Shown one piece after another: positions 35,010 through 43,590 of a DNA stretch of 64,000 nucleotides; the first letter of the stretch is position 1; each line of letters starts with the position of its first letter. The position numbers were made by a program, and so were the translations under genes. The notes beneath the pieces were generated by a model. The model ran no database searches and was not told the origin of the DNA. It saw nothing but the letters and a program-made list of their open reading frames with translations. Source of the stretch: Limnospira platensis (GTDB taxonomy: Bacteria; Cyanobacteriota; Cyanobacteriia; Cyanobacteriales; Microcoleaceae); the NCBI RefSeq assembly GCF_046480435.1, contig NZ_PKGC01000002.1; one strand, written 5' to 3'.

Positions 35010-36162
35010 GGTCGCTATCATCCTCCTGAGTAGAATCATTAGGGGAACTATCGGGTAATTCTGGGGGGGTGTCTGCTGCTATTAACACCTGATCAGATTC
35101 GGAAATATCGGAACTTTCGAGTATAGGTTGACTCAAAGTCCAGTTATCAAAAATATCCTTTAATACGGCTTGTTCCAACCAAGTTTTGGTGACGACGGCC
35201 AAAGGAAGGGCGAGAACCAAACCCCCAAATCCCAGAAATCTGGCAAAAAACAATTGTGCCATCAAGGTAGCGGCTGGGAGTAGAGAAATTTGTCTCTGCA
35301 TAATCATGGGACTGAACCAATAACTCTCCAAGTTCTGAATAATAATATATGCGACCAAGACTAAAAAGGCTTTACCGGGGGAGTCTAAAAGAGCGACGGA
35401 AACGGGAAATACGACACTCAAGGTGGGGCCGATATTCGGAACTAGGTTAAACACGCCAGCTAACAAGGCATGGGCGAGAACAAATTCGACATTTAATATG
35501 GTTAAACTGATATAACTCAGAGTAGCGATAAACACAGAGTTAATGGCAATTCCGCGCATCCACTGCAAGAGGGAAATTTCACAGAGACCCAAAATTTCAT
35601 CGGCTCGGCGGCGATAAAAGGAGGGAAATAAGCGCACCACTAGCCGCCGATAGGAGGCGGGATTGGCGACTAACATGAGGGTAAAAACAAAGATTAATAG
35701 ACCCTGTAGGAGTGTGTTAACGGAGAAGTTAAAGACGGCGAAGAAATTGCCGAGGATATTCTGAGCAAGGGGCCCAACTTGTCTAGCAATTTCGGTAAAG
35801 CCGGGGAGTCTCAAGTTAATTTCTGGGAGCCAAATCGGAGGTTGTTGGAGGGTTAAATCAATCCAACGGCTGAATCTTTCATAGCCTCTAGGAACCAAGT
35901 TGAGCAGTTGTTGAAACTGGTCTAAAAAGGGAGGCATAATTAGACTAAAAAACATAATGCCCAAAAAGGAAACTAAGCTGATAGCTAGGAAGACGGCTTT
36001 ACCGCGACTCAGCCTAAATCGTTGTAGCCAGCGCACTAAACCATTAAGGGCGATCGCCAAGATAACTGAAGTAAATAACAGTAAGAGAATATGTCGAAAT
36101 TCCCATAAAATGGTTAGGGAAATGGCTAGAAATAAAAAGGCGATCCAATCTCCAAGTTTCAC
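34999..36162 (-). CDS. PerM / AI-2E family transporter
   Basis: 387 residues with about seven to eight membrane helices and the family region NIGPTLSVVFPVSVALLDSP, followed by IIIQNLESYWFSPMIMQRQI. Members are permease-like proteins, some exporting AI-2 or Na+/H+; the substrate is unknown here. The C-terminal tail is acidic and Ser/Asp-rich. It overlaps the LD-carboxypeptidase start and lies 29 bp after the CPBP gene, so it belongs to the same operon. Confidence 0.9.
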   Translation of the reverse strand: MKLGDWIAFLFLAISLTILWEFRHILLLLFTSVILAIALNGLVRWLQRFRLSRGKAVFLAISLVSFLGIMFFSLIMPPFLDQFQQLLNLVPRGYERFSRWIDLTLQQPPIWLPEINLRLPGFTEIARQVGPLAQNILGNFFAVFNFSVNTLLQGLLIFVFTLMLVANPASYRRLVVRLFPSFYRRRADEILGLCEISLLQWMRGIAINSVFIATLSYISLTILNVEFVLAHALLAGVFNLVPNIGPTLSVVFPVSVALLDSPGKAFLVLVAYIIIQNLESYWFSPMIMQRQISLLPAATLMAQLFFARFLGFGGLVLALPLAVVTKTWLEQAVLKDIFDNWTLSQPILESSDISESDQVLIAADTPPELPDSSPNDSTQEDDSDHDI

Positions 36163-36191
36163 TATTTAACTCCCATTGATGCGCTTGCCAA

Positions 36192-36764
36192 CTATGATGA
36201 TGGTGTTAGATTATCTGATTTTGCCTGTAAATTTGCAGATAATTTATGTTCGCCATCTAACAGAAACAACCAAACCACTACTACCAACCAGTGAAACAAA
36301 ACTGGAATTAACAAAGACCCGGTTAAAGTATAGGCGATCGTGCAAGCTAATCCCAAAATTGTAGCTAAACTTAAAAATGGGGTTTGGCAAAAGGTAGGAT
36401 TTCCGGCTCGATTATAAGTTAAAGCGGCGATGGGGTGGGAAATTATAAACAGAATGAGGCTGAAAGCCGCCCAAAATAGCCATATCAGGGGCGAGAGAGC
36501 TTCTGTGGGGGGAGGTATTAACAGCACGCGAAAGAGGGTTTCCTCAAGCAGTGCGGGGGTGATAAATAGCCAAATCATAGCCCCTAGGAGTCGCAGGGGG
36601 TGAAAATCTATGGGGTTCCATTTGAGAAAATTCATGGAGAAGCCGAGGGGAAGGGCGATCGCACTATAAACCAGAAAGGTGGCGGCTAAAATCCACCAAT
36701 CTGATGGGGTGGGAAGGGCTGTGGCCATTGCTAAACGGTTTAAGAGATTTGCCAAAATGGACAT
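36192..36764 (-). CDS. CPBP family intramembrane metalloprotease
   Basis: 190 residues with about five to six membrane helices. Motif 1 EETLFR is at residues 74-79 (EExxxR). Motif 2 is at SHPIAAL (H110), and a third His lies in LFHWLVVVVW. These are the metal-binding motifs of the CAAX-processing/bacteriocin-processing (Abi, CPBP) family. Targets in cyanobacteria are unknown. It is in the same operon as the deiminase-like protein (43 bp after it) and PerM. Confidence 0.87.
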   Translation of the reverse strand: MSILANLLNRLAMATALPTPSDWWILAATFLVYSAIALPLGFSMNFLKWNPIDFHPLRLLGAMIWLFITPALLEETLFRVLLIPPPTEALSPLIWLFWAAFSLILFIISHPIAALTYNRAGNPTFCQTPFLSLATILGLACTIAYTLTGSLLIPVLFHWLVVVVWLFLLDGEHKLSANLQAKSDNLTPSS

Positions 36765-36807
36765 TTGATAAGCACCTCTAAATTTAGGCGATCGCCATAG
36801 CTATTTG

Positions 36808-39075
36808 TTAGCGTTGGCTAAATTGTCCTAACTGTTGGGTGAAGGATTCCCAGAAAGCCTGTTCTTCTCCGATTCTGGTAGTATTTAAACCAGCGTTAAG
36901 ACTACCTCGGAGGTTTTGGTAATAAGTATCATCTAAAAATGTGATCTCAAGACCAGCGATCGCTAATCTTCGCTGCAAGTCTTCCTGGGTGTAATCTCGG
37001 CCATCAATCAAAGCCCCTCGCGGGTCAGACACCAATAATTTGCCATTGACAAACACCGAATTAACCGGGTTCGGCCACCAAGCATATCCGGTATAACCAA
37101 ACATGGCTGGGACTTCCACAATTTGCTCATCATTAAGTTTAAATTCCTCTTTTAACTGATTAATTAAAGGGGTGATTTTGTCACGATGCAACCTCAAATT
37201 ATGCTGAATTAATAGTTCATTATTCAGGGCGGCTCTCACTGTGGTTTGGGTGCTTAAACTGCGATTAATTGCTGCGCCTTCGTAACCGGTTTGGGCTAAT
37301 TGCCGCAATAAATTTACCCCTTCTTGGGGACTAACGACTAGCATTAAGGGTTTACCTGATGCTGTCGGAACAAATGTAATTAGTTCATCTACTTGGCGAG
37401 TAATTAACCAAGATGTGTCAATTTCTACGGGGGGCCACTGAACTTGTTGGGCTTCTAAAAAGGCTAAAATATCGGGATTGATAGTTTCGCCGTCGGCTTT
37501 TCCGTAGTAAATACGCCCCATAGGATAGCCGGGAAGAGGTGGGGTAACATTAAGGTTGCCATAGAAATCTAACCATTGATTTGGGGAGTCAATTTCGCGG
37601 GGTTCTCCTATTTCAGCCCAACCAAAATTTCGCCCTAATAAGGATCTGGCATAATCACCACCGCCAGGGGGACTTAAAGCTACATTGTATTGACGCAAAC
37701 CATCAGGACTGGGAAATTGTACATAGCCAATGGCGGTGCTATCTCGCATCCAGACGGTTTCTCCTGGGGTAATACGGGTGGGGGTTCCGGTGGGAGCGAT
37801 CGCATCTTGTAGGGCTTCTACTACGTCTTGATTCACACCGCGATCGCTTATATGTACCTGGGAAACGGGGGCGGTATTAGGAGACATAATCCAAGGTGCG
37901 ACACCCATTTGGATTTGGTCAGAGGCGATTTCTGTGTCATTTTTACGGGCGATCGCTTTGACATTGACCAAGCCACTCCATTGACCATCAGCGAATTGTT
38001 TAGCTTCCACACCGAGGATAATAGTAGGGCTAAATTCCAGGGGAGAAGCACCGGACAAATCAATATATTTCCAGCCGCCAATAGTTTTCTGGAACATATT
38101 AATCCGGCGGCGGGAGGCTTCATCAACGCTAATATATATATCTGCGTCTTGATATTCTTCGGAAATCTTAAAGTGAATTTGGGCTAAATCTGCCTCATCA
38201 TATTCGCCATTAACAATGCGATCGTGACTGTCGGGAATACCACTGCGATCGTCATCATCATTATTAAACAGAATTAAGGGTCCAGCAGATAATGACCATT
38301 GGCTAGGGCGCATTTTGTCGAGAGCATCAATTACCCCATCTCGGTTAACATCAGCATGGAGAGCAAAACCGGGAAACTTGGGTTCAGCGACAGAAAACTG
38401 AGCAATTTCTCCTGTAGTAGCGGTCGGTTCAGCTTCTGGTTGACTAGCTAGGGCTCGTTGATAGGTGACAATGGCTAAATAGCCCTGGTATTCAACAATT
38501 TTGTCAATGGCTTGGGGTTGAATTAAACTATCTGCGGGAATTTGTCGCAAGGAGTCGATCGCACCTATCCACAACTGTTGTGCCATTTCCCAATCCTTGA
38601 CGGTGGGGTTAGGATATTTGCCAATTTCGACTGCTTCGAGTGCTAATTGGGAGGCTTGTTTCCAGTGTTGGCTGGCTTTTTCTTCGTTACGAATGCGGCT
38701 TTCGGTTTGGCGTAGGGCTTGCCGCCAACTCTGATATTGTTGCAGTTGTAGTTCATATTGCCAGGCTTCCTGAACTACCAGGGGGTCAGGGGGGCCAGAT
38801 ACTTGGTCAAGTTGGGCTTGTAGGCGATCGCGTAATTCATATAATTGAGCCACAGATTGGGGATTTTCCCGCACTGTTTCTAAGCGATCTAAGCTAGAGG
38901 AAGTTCTGCCATATTCCGATAAGCGAGTTTCCAATTCCCAGATCTTATATTCTACAGGCCCCTCTGTCTCCGCTGCTAGTTGAGCCACTGCATGAGGCGC
39001 GGGTACTAAGATAATCCCCACCACAACGCCCAATGTATTGACTAATGCCATCGCTATGTACCGCATCCACCCCAT
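36808..39075 (-). CDS. Peptidyl-arginine deiminase homologue lacking catalytic Cys and His (probable pseudoenzyme)
   Basis: 755 residues from ATG 39075, chosen because GAGGAG lies about 7 bases upstream and a signal peptide follows (MRYIAMALVNTLGVVVGIIL through APHAVAQ); an in-frame ATG at 39099 precedes the ribosome site. Residues 40-215 are helical, possibly coiled coil. A PAD middle domain follows, with calcium-type Asp clusters (DVNRDGVID at 242-250, NNDDDD at 271-276). The C-terminal half matches PAD throughout: WMRD (D445), QVDELITFVP, LASP-like VVSPQEG, IVEVPAMFG and NPVNSVFVNGKLLVSDP. In active PADs these positions are D, H-x-D and C in HCGTN. Here His is Gln561, Asp563 is kept, and Cys is Ala728 (LNAGLNTTR). 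Citrullination is therefore unlikely. Confidence 0.85.
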   Translation of the reverse strand: MGWMRYIAMALVNTLGVVVGIILVPAPHAVAQLAAETEGPVEYKIWELETRLSEYGRTSSSLDRLETVRENPQSVAQLYELRDRLQAQLDQVSGPPDPLVVQEAWQYELQLQQYQSWRQALRQTESRIRNEEKASQHWKQASQLALEAVEIGKYPNPTVKDWEMAQQLWIGAIDSLRQIPADSLIQPQAIDKIVEYQGYLAIVTYQRALASQPEAEPTATTGEIAQFSVAEPKFPGFALHADVNRDGVIDALDKMRPSQWSLSAGPLILFNNDDDDRSGIPDSHDRIVNGEYDEADLAQIHFKISEEYQDADIYISVDEASRRRINMFQKTIGGWKYIDLSGASPLEFSPTIILGVEAKQFADGQWSGLVNVKAIARKNDTEIASDQIQMGVAPWIMSPNTAPVSQVHISDRGVNQDVVEALQDAIAPTGTPTRITPGETVWMRDSTAIGYVQFPSPDGLRQYNVALSPPGGGDYARSLLGRNFGWAEIGEPREIDSPNQWLDFYGNLNVTPPLPGYPMGRIYYGKADGETINPDILAFLEAQQVQWPPVEIDTSWLITRQVDELITFVPTASGKPLMLVVSPQEGVNLLRQLAQTGYEGAAINRSLSTQTTVRAALNNELLIQHNLRLHRDKITPLINQLKEEFKLNDEQIVEVPAMFGYTGYAWWPNPVNSVFVNGKLLVSDPRGALIDGRDYTQEDLQRRLAIAGLEITFLDDTYYQNLRGSLNAGLNTTRIGEEQAFWESFTQQLGQFSQR

Positions 39076-39125
39076 AGTTAACTCCTCAAGCGACGACATT
39101 GATTTTACCAGAAAGGCAGTGGGAT

Positions 39126-39461
39126 TTATGCAGAAAGCAAAGTTTGAGGATTGGCGGAAATTTCATCGATGTTATCCACAATTTCAAACACCCTATCTAG
39201 TTGGGTAATTTCCAATACCATCTTAGCCACATCCCCCAGGTGGCAAACCACTAAACGACAACCCAATTTTTTAGCTGTTTTTTGAGCCACCACTAAAGCC
39301 CCCAAACCAGAACTATCGATAAATTCTACATGGCTCATATCTATGATCCAAAGTCTGGGTGGTTCATAAGTGATTGACAAAAACTGTTTTTTCAGTTCTT
39401 CTGAACCTTGGGAATCTAATTTATTCTGAGGCCGAATGATCCAGGGTTTGTTAGCACTCAT
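39126..39461 (-). CDS. STAS-domain protein (anti-sigma-factor antagonist type)
   Basis: A 111-residue single STAS domain. HVEFIDSSGLGALVVAQ carries the phosphorylatable Ser (S50 or S51) of the SpoIIAA family. Such proteins switch anti-sigma factors or other partners on and off through Ser phosphorylation. No kinase or phosphatase lies nearby. It heads the five-gene leftward run (50 bp before the deiminase-like start). Confidence 0.9.
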   Translation of the reverse strand: MSANKPWIIRPQNKLDSQGSEELKKQFLSITYEPPRLWIIDMSHVEFIDSSGLGALVVAQKTAKKLGCRLVVCHLGDVAKMVLEITQLDRVFEIVDNIDEISANPQTLLSA

Positions 39462-39762
39462 GACTATTTCTCCTATGTCTAATGAATTTTTGAAAAGTTT
39501 TTGGTCAACCTACCACACTTGCCTTTAGACGAGGTAGTTATAGGAAAGATTCCCCTGGTGACAACTACATGGTATCTGACCGAGGTGCCAAATATGTTGT
39601 CGTAGGTAACAAAAAATGTGTGTTGGCGATCGCCCCTGCCACACCCAGGGGAGAGTTCCCCCGAGATTAACCACCACAGCTATGGCGGTTATCGAATGCA
39701 ATATAGCTAAAAATATTATACTATTGTAAAGAATTGCGAAAAAAATATGAAGACACCATTGA
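39462..39762. other. Divergent promoter region between STAS operon and dedA
   Basis: About 300 bases with no convincing gene. A 33-codon frame starting at ATG 39569 is open but has no ribosome site. The stretch next to dedA is A/T-rich and probably holds its promoter. Confidence 0.35.
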
Positions 39763-40383
39763 ATGTCCTTTGAAGTTGTATCACTGGAAACAATTAAGGC
39801 GATCGCCCATGAATATGGCTATTGGGCGGTTTTCGGCGGTATCGCCCTAGAAAATGCCGGGGTTCCTCTACCGGGAGAAACTATCACACTGGTGGGGGGA
39901 TTCCTAGCCGGGAGTGGAGAACTTAACTATTGGTGGGTTCTCGGTTGTGCGATCGCAGGTGCCATCCTAGGGGATAACTGCGGTTACTGGGTAGGGCGCT
40001 GGGGTGGTTGGCCGTTTTTGTGTTTATTGGGTAAGTTATTCCGCATCAAGGAAGAACAACTAATTGAAGTCAAAGACCAATTCAGCCAAAATGCAGCTAA
40101 GGCCGTTTTTTTAGGTAGATTTGTGGCCCTCCTGCGAATTTTTGCCGGCCCCCTAGCCGGAATTGCTGGGATGAAATACTGGAAATTTTTTCTATGTAAT
40201 GGTGCTGGGGCGATACTCTGGGCTTCTGTAATGGTTAGCCTTGCCTATTTTGTCGGTCAGGTTGTCCCTTTACCCCAATTAGTTTCTTGGGTGGGTGAAT
40301 TTGCGATCATTGCTCTGTTATTGGTGGTGGCTTGGTTTGTGATTCCCATGTGGTGGGAGTCTCGCCAGGCGAAAAATATTTAG
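39763..40383 (+). CDS. DedA family membrane protein
   Basis: 206 residues with four to five membrane helices. Family motifs are ENAGVPLPGETITLVGGFLAG and GDNCGYWVGRWGG, then FLGRFVALLRIFAGPLAGIAGM with the conserved Arg residues. DedA proteins act in membrane homeostasis, and recent work links them to flipping of polyprenyl or phospholipid carriers. Transcribed toward the apcE terminator. Confidence 0.9.
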   Translation: MSFEVVSLETIKAIAHEYGYWAVFGGIALENAGVPLPGETITLVGGFLAGSGELNYWWVLGCAIAGAILGDNCGYWVGRWGGWPFLCLLGKLFRIKEEQLIEVKDQFSQNAAKAVFLGRFVALLRIFAGPLAGIAGMKYWKFFLCNGAGAILWASVMVSLAYFVGQVVPLPQLVSWVGEFAIIALLLVVAWFVIPMWWESRQAKNI

Positions 40384-40389
40384 GGATAC

Positions 40390-40421
40390 AAAAAAAATCC
40401 CCGCTCTCCTATGAACGGGGA
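40390..40421 (-). terminator. apcE terminator
   Basis: TCCCCG (40398-40403) pairs with CGGGGA (40416-40421). On the minus strand the hairpin is followed by eight T (40390-40397). It lies between the convergent dedA and apcE genes, about 35 bp beyond the apcE stop. Confidence 0.85.
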
Positions 40422-40455
40422 ACCTAGGTAAAATTAACAGAGGCTCAAATTAGCT

Positions 40456-43200
40456 CTAGCTGCGATCGTTAGCCAAAACCGGCTCAAAACTAGGAACGAC
40501 CAGTTCATCATTTTGTTTGGTCAACTGGTTGTAAAGCAGCTCTGTATTGGGGAAATTAGCAGCAGGAAGCGTGGGGAAACGCCGATAAGGAACAGTATCC
40601 TCGCCAAACACCTGAGCATACTCCATGCTGTTAACCATTGCGCCAATAAACGCCTTCAGACCCTGAGAAGCCAAGATTTGGTTATACTTGCGAATCTCCG
40701 CCTGATTAAGGGGAGCGCGACCCAAGAAGTGCTTAGTTCCCAACTCAATCACCTTAGTATTGGGATAGGGAGTGTAGAACTCGCGGATATACAAAGCAGA
40801 AGCTCCCAAGGCTTCGACGAACTCCTTAACGGTAATTTCGCCATTACCAAGTTTACTTTCGAGAGCGGTAAACTCTTTCTTAGTAACATAGGGGTCAATA
40901 TCTCGCTCGAAAATCTGCCGATAGATAGCACCAATTGTAGTTTGGAGCGCCACCTTATCAGTCACATTGGTGAGTTTAAACACCTTAGACTGTTCGCGAC
41001 GCTTGTTAACTCCCTGTTTAATCTGGTTATCGATTTCCAGTTCACCTTTCATCTGGTCAGTAGGAGTTCCCAACTCCACAAACCTGGGAGTAGGTTCGTC
41101 TTTAACCATAGTCATCTTCTCAGCCAGGGTTCCCACACGCATAGAACGCAGAGACAGACCACCCGGAGTCAGATAACGCTCATAGGGAATAGTATCTTCC
41201 CCAAAGGCTTCGTTATACTCAACGGAATCAATAATGGCATCCACCAGAGCATAGAAACCCTTTTTAGAGCAAAGGTCAAAGTAGGAATTCATTTCCTGTC
41301 GTCCATAGGTGGGTCGTCCCAACAGACGGCGGTGAATGTATTCGATCGCCTTACAAACATAAAGGGAAGTCCAATACATATTGCGGAACACATCAGACTT
41401 CGCCAGAATGCGGATAAACTCCCGAACCGTGATATCCCCATTTTCCAGCTTAATCTCAGCCACAGTTTGGCGCTGACCAGAATAGAGTTCCCGACCAAAC
41501 ACCTGCAAATAAGCCGCTCGGATCACCTTCTGAGTGGAACTTTCAGAGAACTTAACACTAGCGCCACTGTTCCCACCCTTGTTGCTAAATTTACTCGAAA
41601 TATAACCACCGGGAAGTTGATCGAGCTTAAACACCTTGGGACCGAGAGAACCCGGAGCATTCCCACGAGCGCCAGGGTTGCTCAATTGGTTATCAATTCC
41701 GGCTCCATTGTGAATTAGAATCCGGCGAGTATCCTTACCAAAGGGAGCCGGACGATTTTGGGGAGAGCGGGTTTCTTTCGGGAAAATCGCCCCAAACTGA
41801 ATTTCTAAAGGATCGTTACCAATACCATAGACGTGCTGATCTCGCAGAGGCTGTTTATAGTCACCAAACAGAGTAACAAACTGCGGAACCTTACGGAAAG
41901 GCGCACTGTAGTTAAACAGGTCAATTTGAGGACCCCAGTTGCGGCACTCTTGGGCTTCCGTACCCAGACCCCGCAGATAGGGCACGGTTTCTTCACCAAA
42001 GTAATCAGCATACTCGGTTGAATCAACCATAGCATCCACCAGAGCAGCCAAACCGCCTTTAGTGACGATCGCAAAATATTTGCTAAACTCTTCTGGAGAA
42101 CTCAAACCCCGTCCCAAGAAGTGACGCGCCGCCAGTTCCACCACCCGGCTGTTGACAAACCGCGAGTAGAACTGCTGGCGATACAGAGGAGACTTACCCA
42201 AACGACGGATAAACTCCTTAGTGCTAATTTCGCCATTTTTAAACTTGGATTCCAGGTCAGAAATTCCTTGGCTATAAGCGCGGGTAATATCACGCTCAAA
42301 CACCTGCCTATAAGCAGCTTTCACCACATCTAGTTTTTCTGATGAAGACATACCCGACTTCATCACAAACTTCTGGCGAGCCTCAGCCGCATTAAAGTAA
42401 ATCTGAGGCAATTCCAAGCCTTGCTGATCAACACTCTGACCTTGACGGACTTTGTTAGAAGGGGTTGCGCCTTCAAATTCGCTAATCAGAACATTGAAGT
42501 ATTGCAGGGCAATTTCCTGACCTTCTTTGTCATTTTGCAGATATCCCAGAGCCGATCGCCGCATTTCCTGTAAGGCCACCAAAGTCGCCGCACTAGAACA
42601 GGCATTTTCGATAATTTCCCGCAAACCACGCACGTTAACCGCGATGATATTAGGATCACCCGCCACGATCGCGTAAGTGGTATAACGCAAGAACCAGCTC
42701 AAATCCCGCAGGGATTTAGTCATATTTCCCGGACCATAGCGGGAGACATTAATGGGACGGAACCCCGGCGGCAGGAATACTGCAGGGCCAGTTCCTGAAT
42801 CTTGGAACAGGGACTTTATACCATCAAAGAAGCCACCTCCCCGGTTGTCCACATAGGAAATTGTTCCCAGCTTCATCCCTTCGGCGACTTCCATATCCCC
42901 ACTACCCGCCGCAGCCATAGCCATTTCTGGCTCTTCGGGTCTTTCCAAAAACGCCAAAGGGGAGCCTCCCGTAAAAATCCGGTTAGCTGCCCTAGACACA
43001 ATTAATTCTGCGTTTTGGGTGAGAACTTGGGCGATCTCCAGACGTTTGGCCCCAGAACTAAAGTAAGTTGCTAAATCACTAAGTTCAGTTTTCCCCAAGT
43101 AGCGATCTTGTTGTTCGGCTTGAGAAATTGTTGAAACTGGGACGGTTTTGTAAAGTTGCGGACGCGCAACTGAGCTGCCACCACTTGCCTTAACACTCAT
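40456..43200 (-). CDS. apcE: Phycobilisome core-membrane linker ApcE (L-CM)
   Basis: 914 residues. ApcE builds the allophycocyanin core, anchors the phycobilisome to the thylakoid and acts as terminal emitter. The N-terminal phycobilin domain (1-230) is interrupted by the usual loop (about 77-150) and carries the likely chromophore Cys201 in IIENACSSAATLVALQEMR. Three Pfam-type linker repeats follow, each with the AAYRQVFxRD / HFLGR / YxxYFGEDTVPY pattern (about 280-420, 545-680, 745-880). Three repeats predict a tricylindrical core. apcA/apcB, often beside apcE, are not within the window. Upstream leader contains an inverted repeat. Confidence 0.97.
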   Translation of the reverse strand: MSVKASGGSSVARPQLYKTVPVSTISQAEQQDRYLGKTELSDLATYFSSGAKRLEIAQVLTQNAELIVSRAANRIFTGGSPLAFLERPEEPEMAMAAAGSGDMEVAEGMKLGTISYVDNRGGGFFDGIKSLFQDSGTGPAVFLPPGFRPINVSRYGPGNMTKSLRDLSWFLRYTTYAIVAGDPNIIAVNVRGLREIIENACSSAATLVALQEMRRSALGYLQNDKEGQEIALQYFNVLISEFEGATPSNKVRQGQSVDQQGLELPQIYFNAAEARQKFVMKSGMSSSEKLDVVKAAYRQVFERDITRAYSQGISDLESKFKNGEISTKEFIRRLGKSPLYRQQFYSRFVNSRVVELAARHFLGRGLSSPEEFSKYFAIVTKGGLAALVDAMVDSTEYADYFGEETVPYLRGLGTEAQECRNWGPQIDLFNYSAPFRKVPQFVTLFGDYKQPLRDQHVYGIGNDPLEIQFGAIFPKETRSPQNRPAPFGKDTRRILIHNGAGIDNQLSNPGARGNAPGSLGPKVFKLDQLPGGYISSKFSNKGGNSGASVKFSESSTQKVIRAAYLQVFGRELYSGQRQTVAEIKLENGDITVREFIRILAKSDVFRNMYWTSLYVCKAIEYIHRRLLGRPTYGRQEMNSYFDLCSKKGFYALVDAIIDSVEYNEAFGEDTIPYERYLTPGGLSLRSMRVGTLAEKMTMVKDEPTPRFVELGTPTDQMKGELEIDNQIKQGVNKRREQSKVFKLTNVTDKVALQTTIGAIYRQIFERDIDPYVTKKEFTALESKLGNGEITVKEFVEALGASALYIREFYTPYPNTKVIELGTKHFLGRAPLNQAEIRKYNQILASQGLKAFIGAMVNSMEYAQVFGEDTVPYRRFPTLPAANFPNTELLYNQLTKQNDELVVPSFEPVLANDRS

Positions 43201-43590
43201 TCGATCTCTATCGCTCCCTATTCACAGTCATTACACTACGGGCATATTACATACACCCTATAACAGGTCATTCTACCCAAGCTCAAGGATCACTTAGACT
43301 CCACCGCCAAGTTGAACTGGCTGGGGCTATTGCTCCTTGAGTTGTTAACCTGGTTAATCTTTTTACAGATAATTACAGCTAAAATGTTTTTGGCTGCAAT
43401 CCTCGCATTTTATTAAATCGCGTATCCAGACCTATTGTATAGACTTACCAGAACTTATCTGAGAAAAAACGATAAGTTTTGTTACATGACCAACACCCTA
43501 GAGATTTATGGTCTACTGGGGGCGATTGTAGGGTATTCTGAAAAAGCACGTTCGCTTGCTTGCTTGGGTTGTTGTCTGTTGGTTTTGATC
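43201..43590. promoter_or_regulatory. Divergent region between apcE and the methyltransferase, with inverted repeats
   Basis: CTCAAGGA (43282-43289) is the inverse of TCCTTGAG (43334-43341), placed in the apcE leader. AACTTATC (43452-43459) is the inverse of GATAAGTT (43471-43478), on the methyltransferase side. Both could be RNA hairpins or operators. A frame is open from 43435 into the methyltransferase, but the conserved protein begins at ATG 43591. Confidence 0.4.

Noticed and set aside
39569..39670. 33-codon frame between the STAS gene and dedA
   Set aside because: No ribosome site or conserved feature; random short frame in a promoter region.
40513..41718. 401-codon open frame on the plus strand
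   Set aside because: Fully antisense to apcE, whose linker repeats are unmistakable; the frame's protein has no domain and biased composition.
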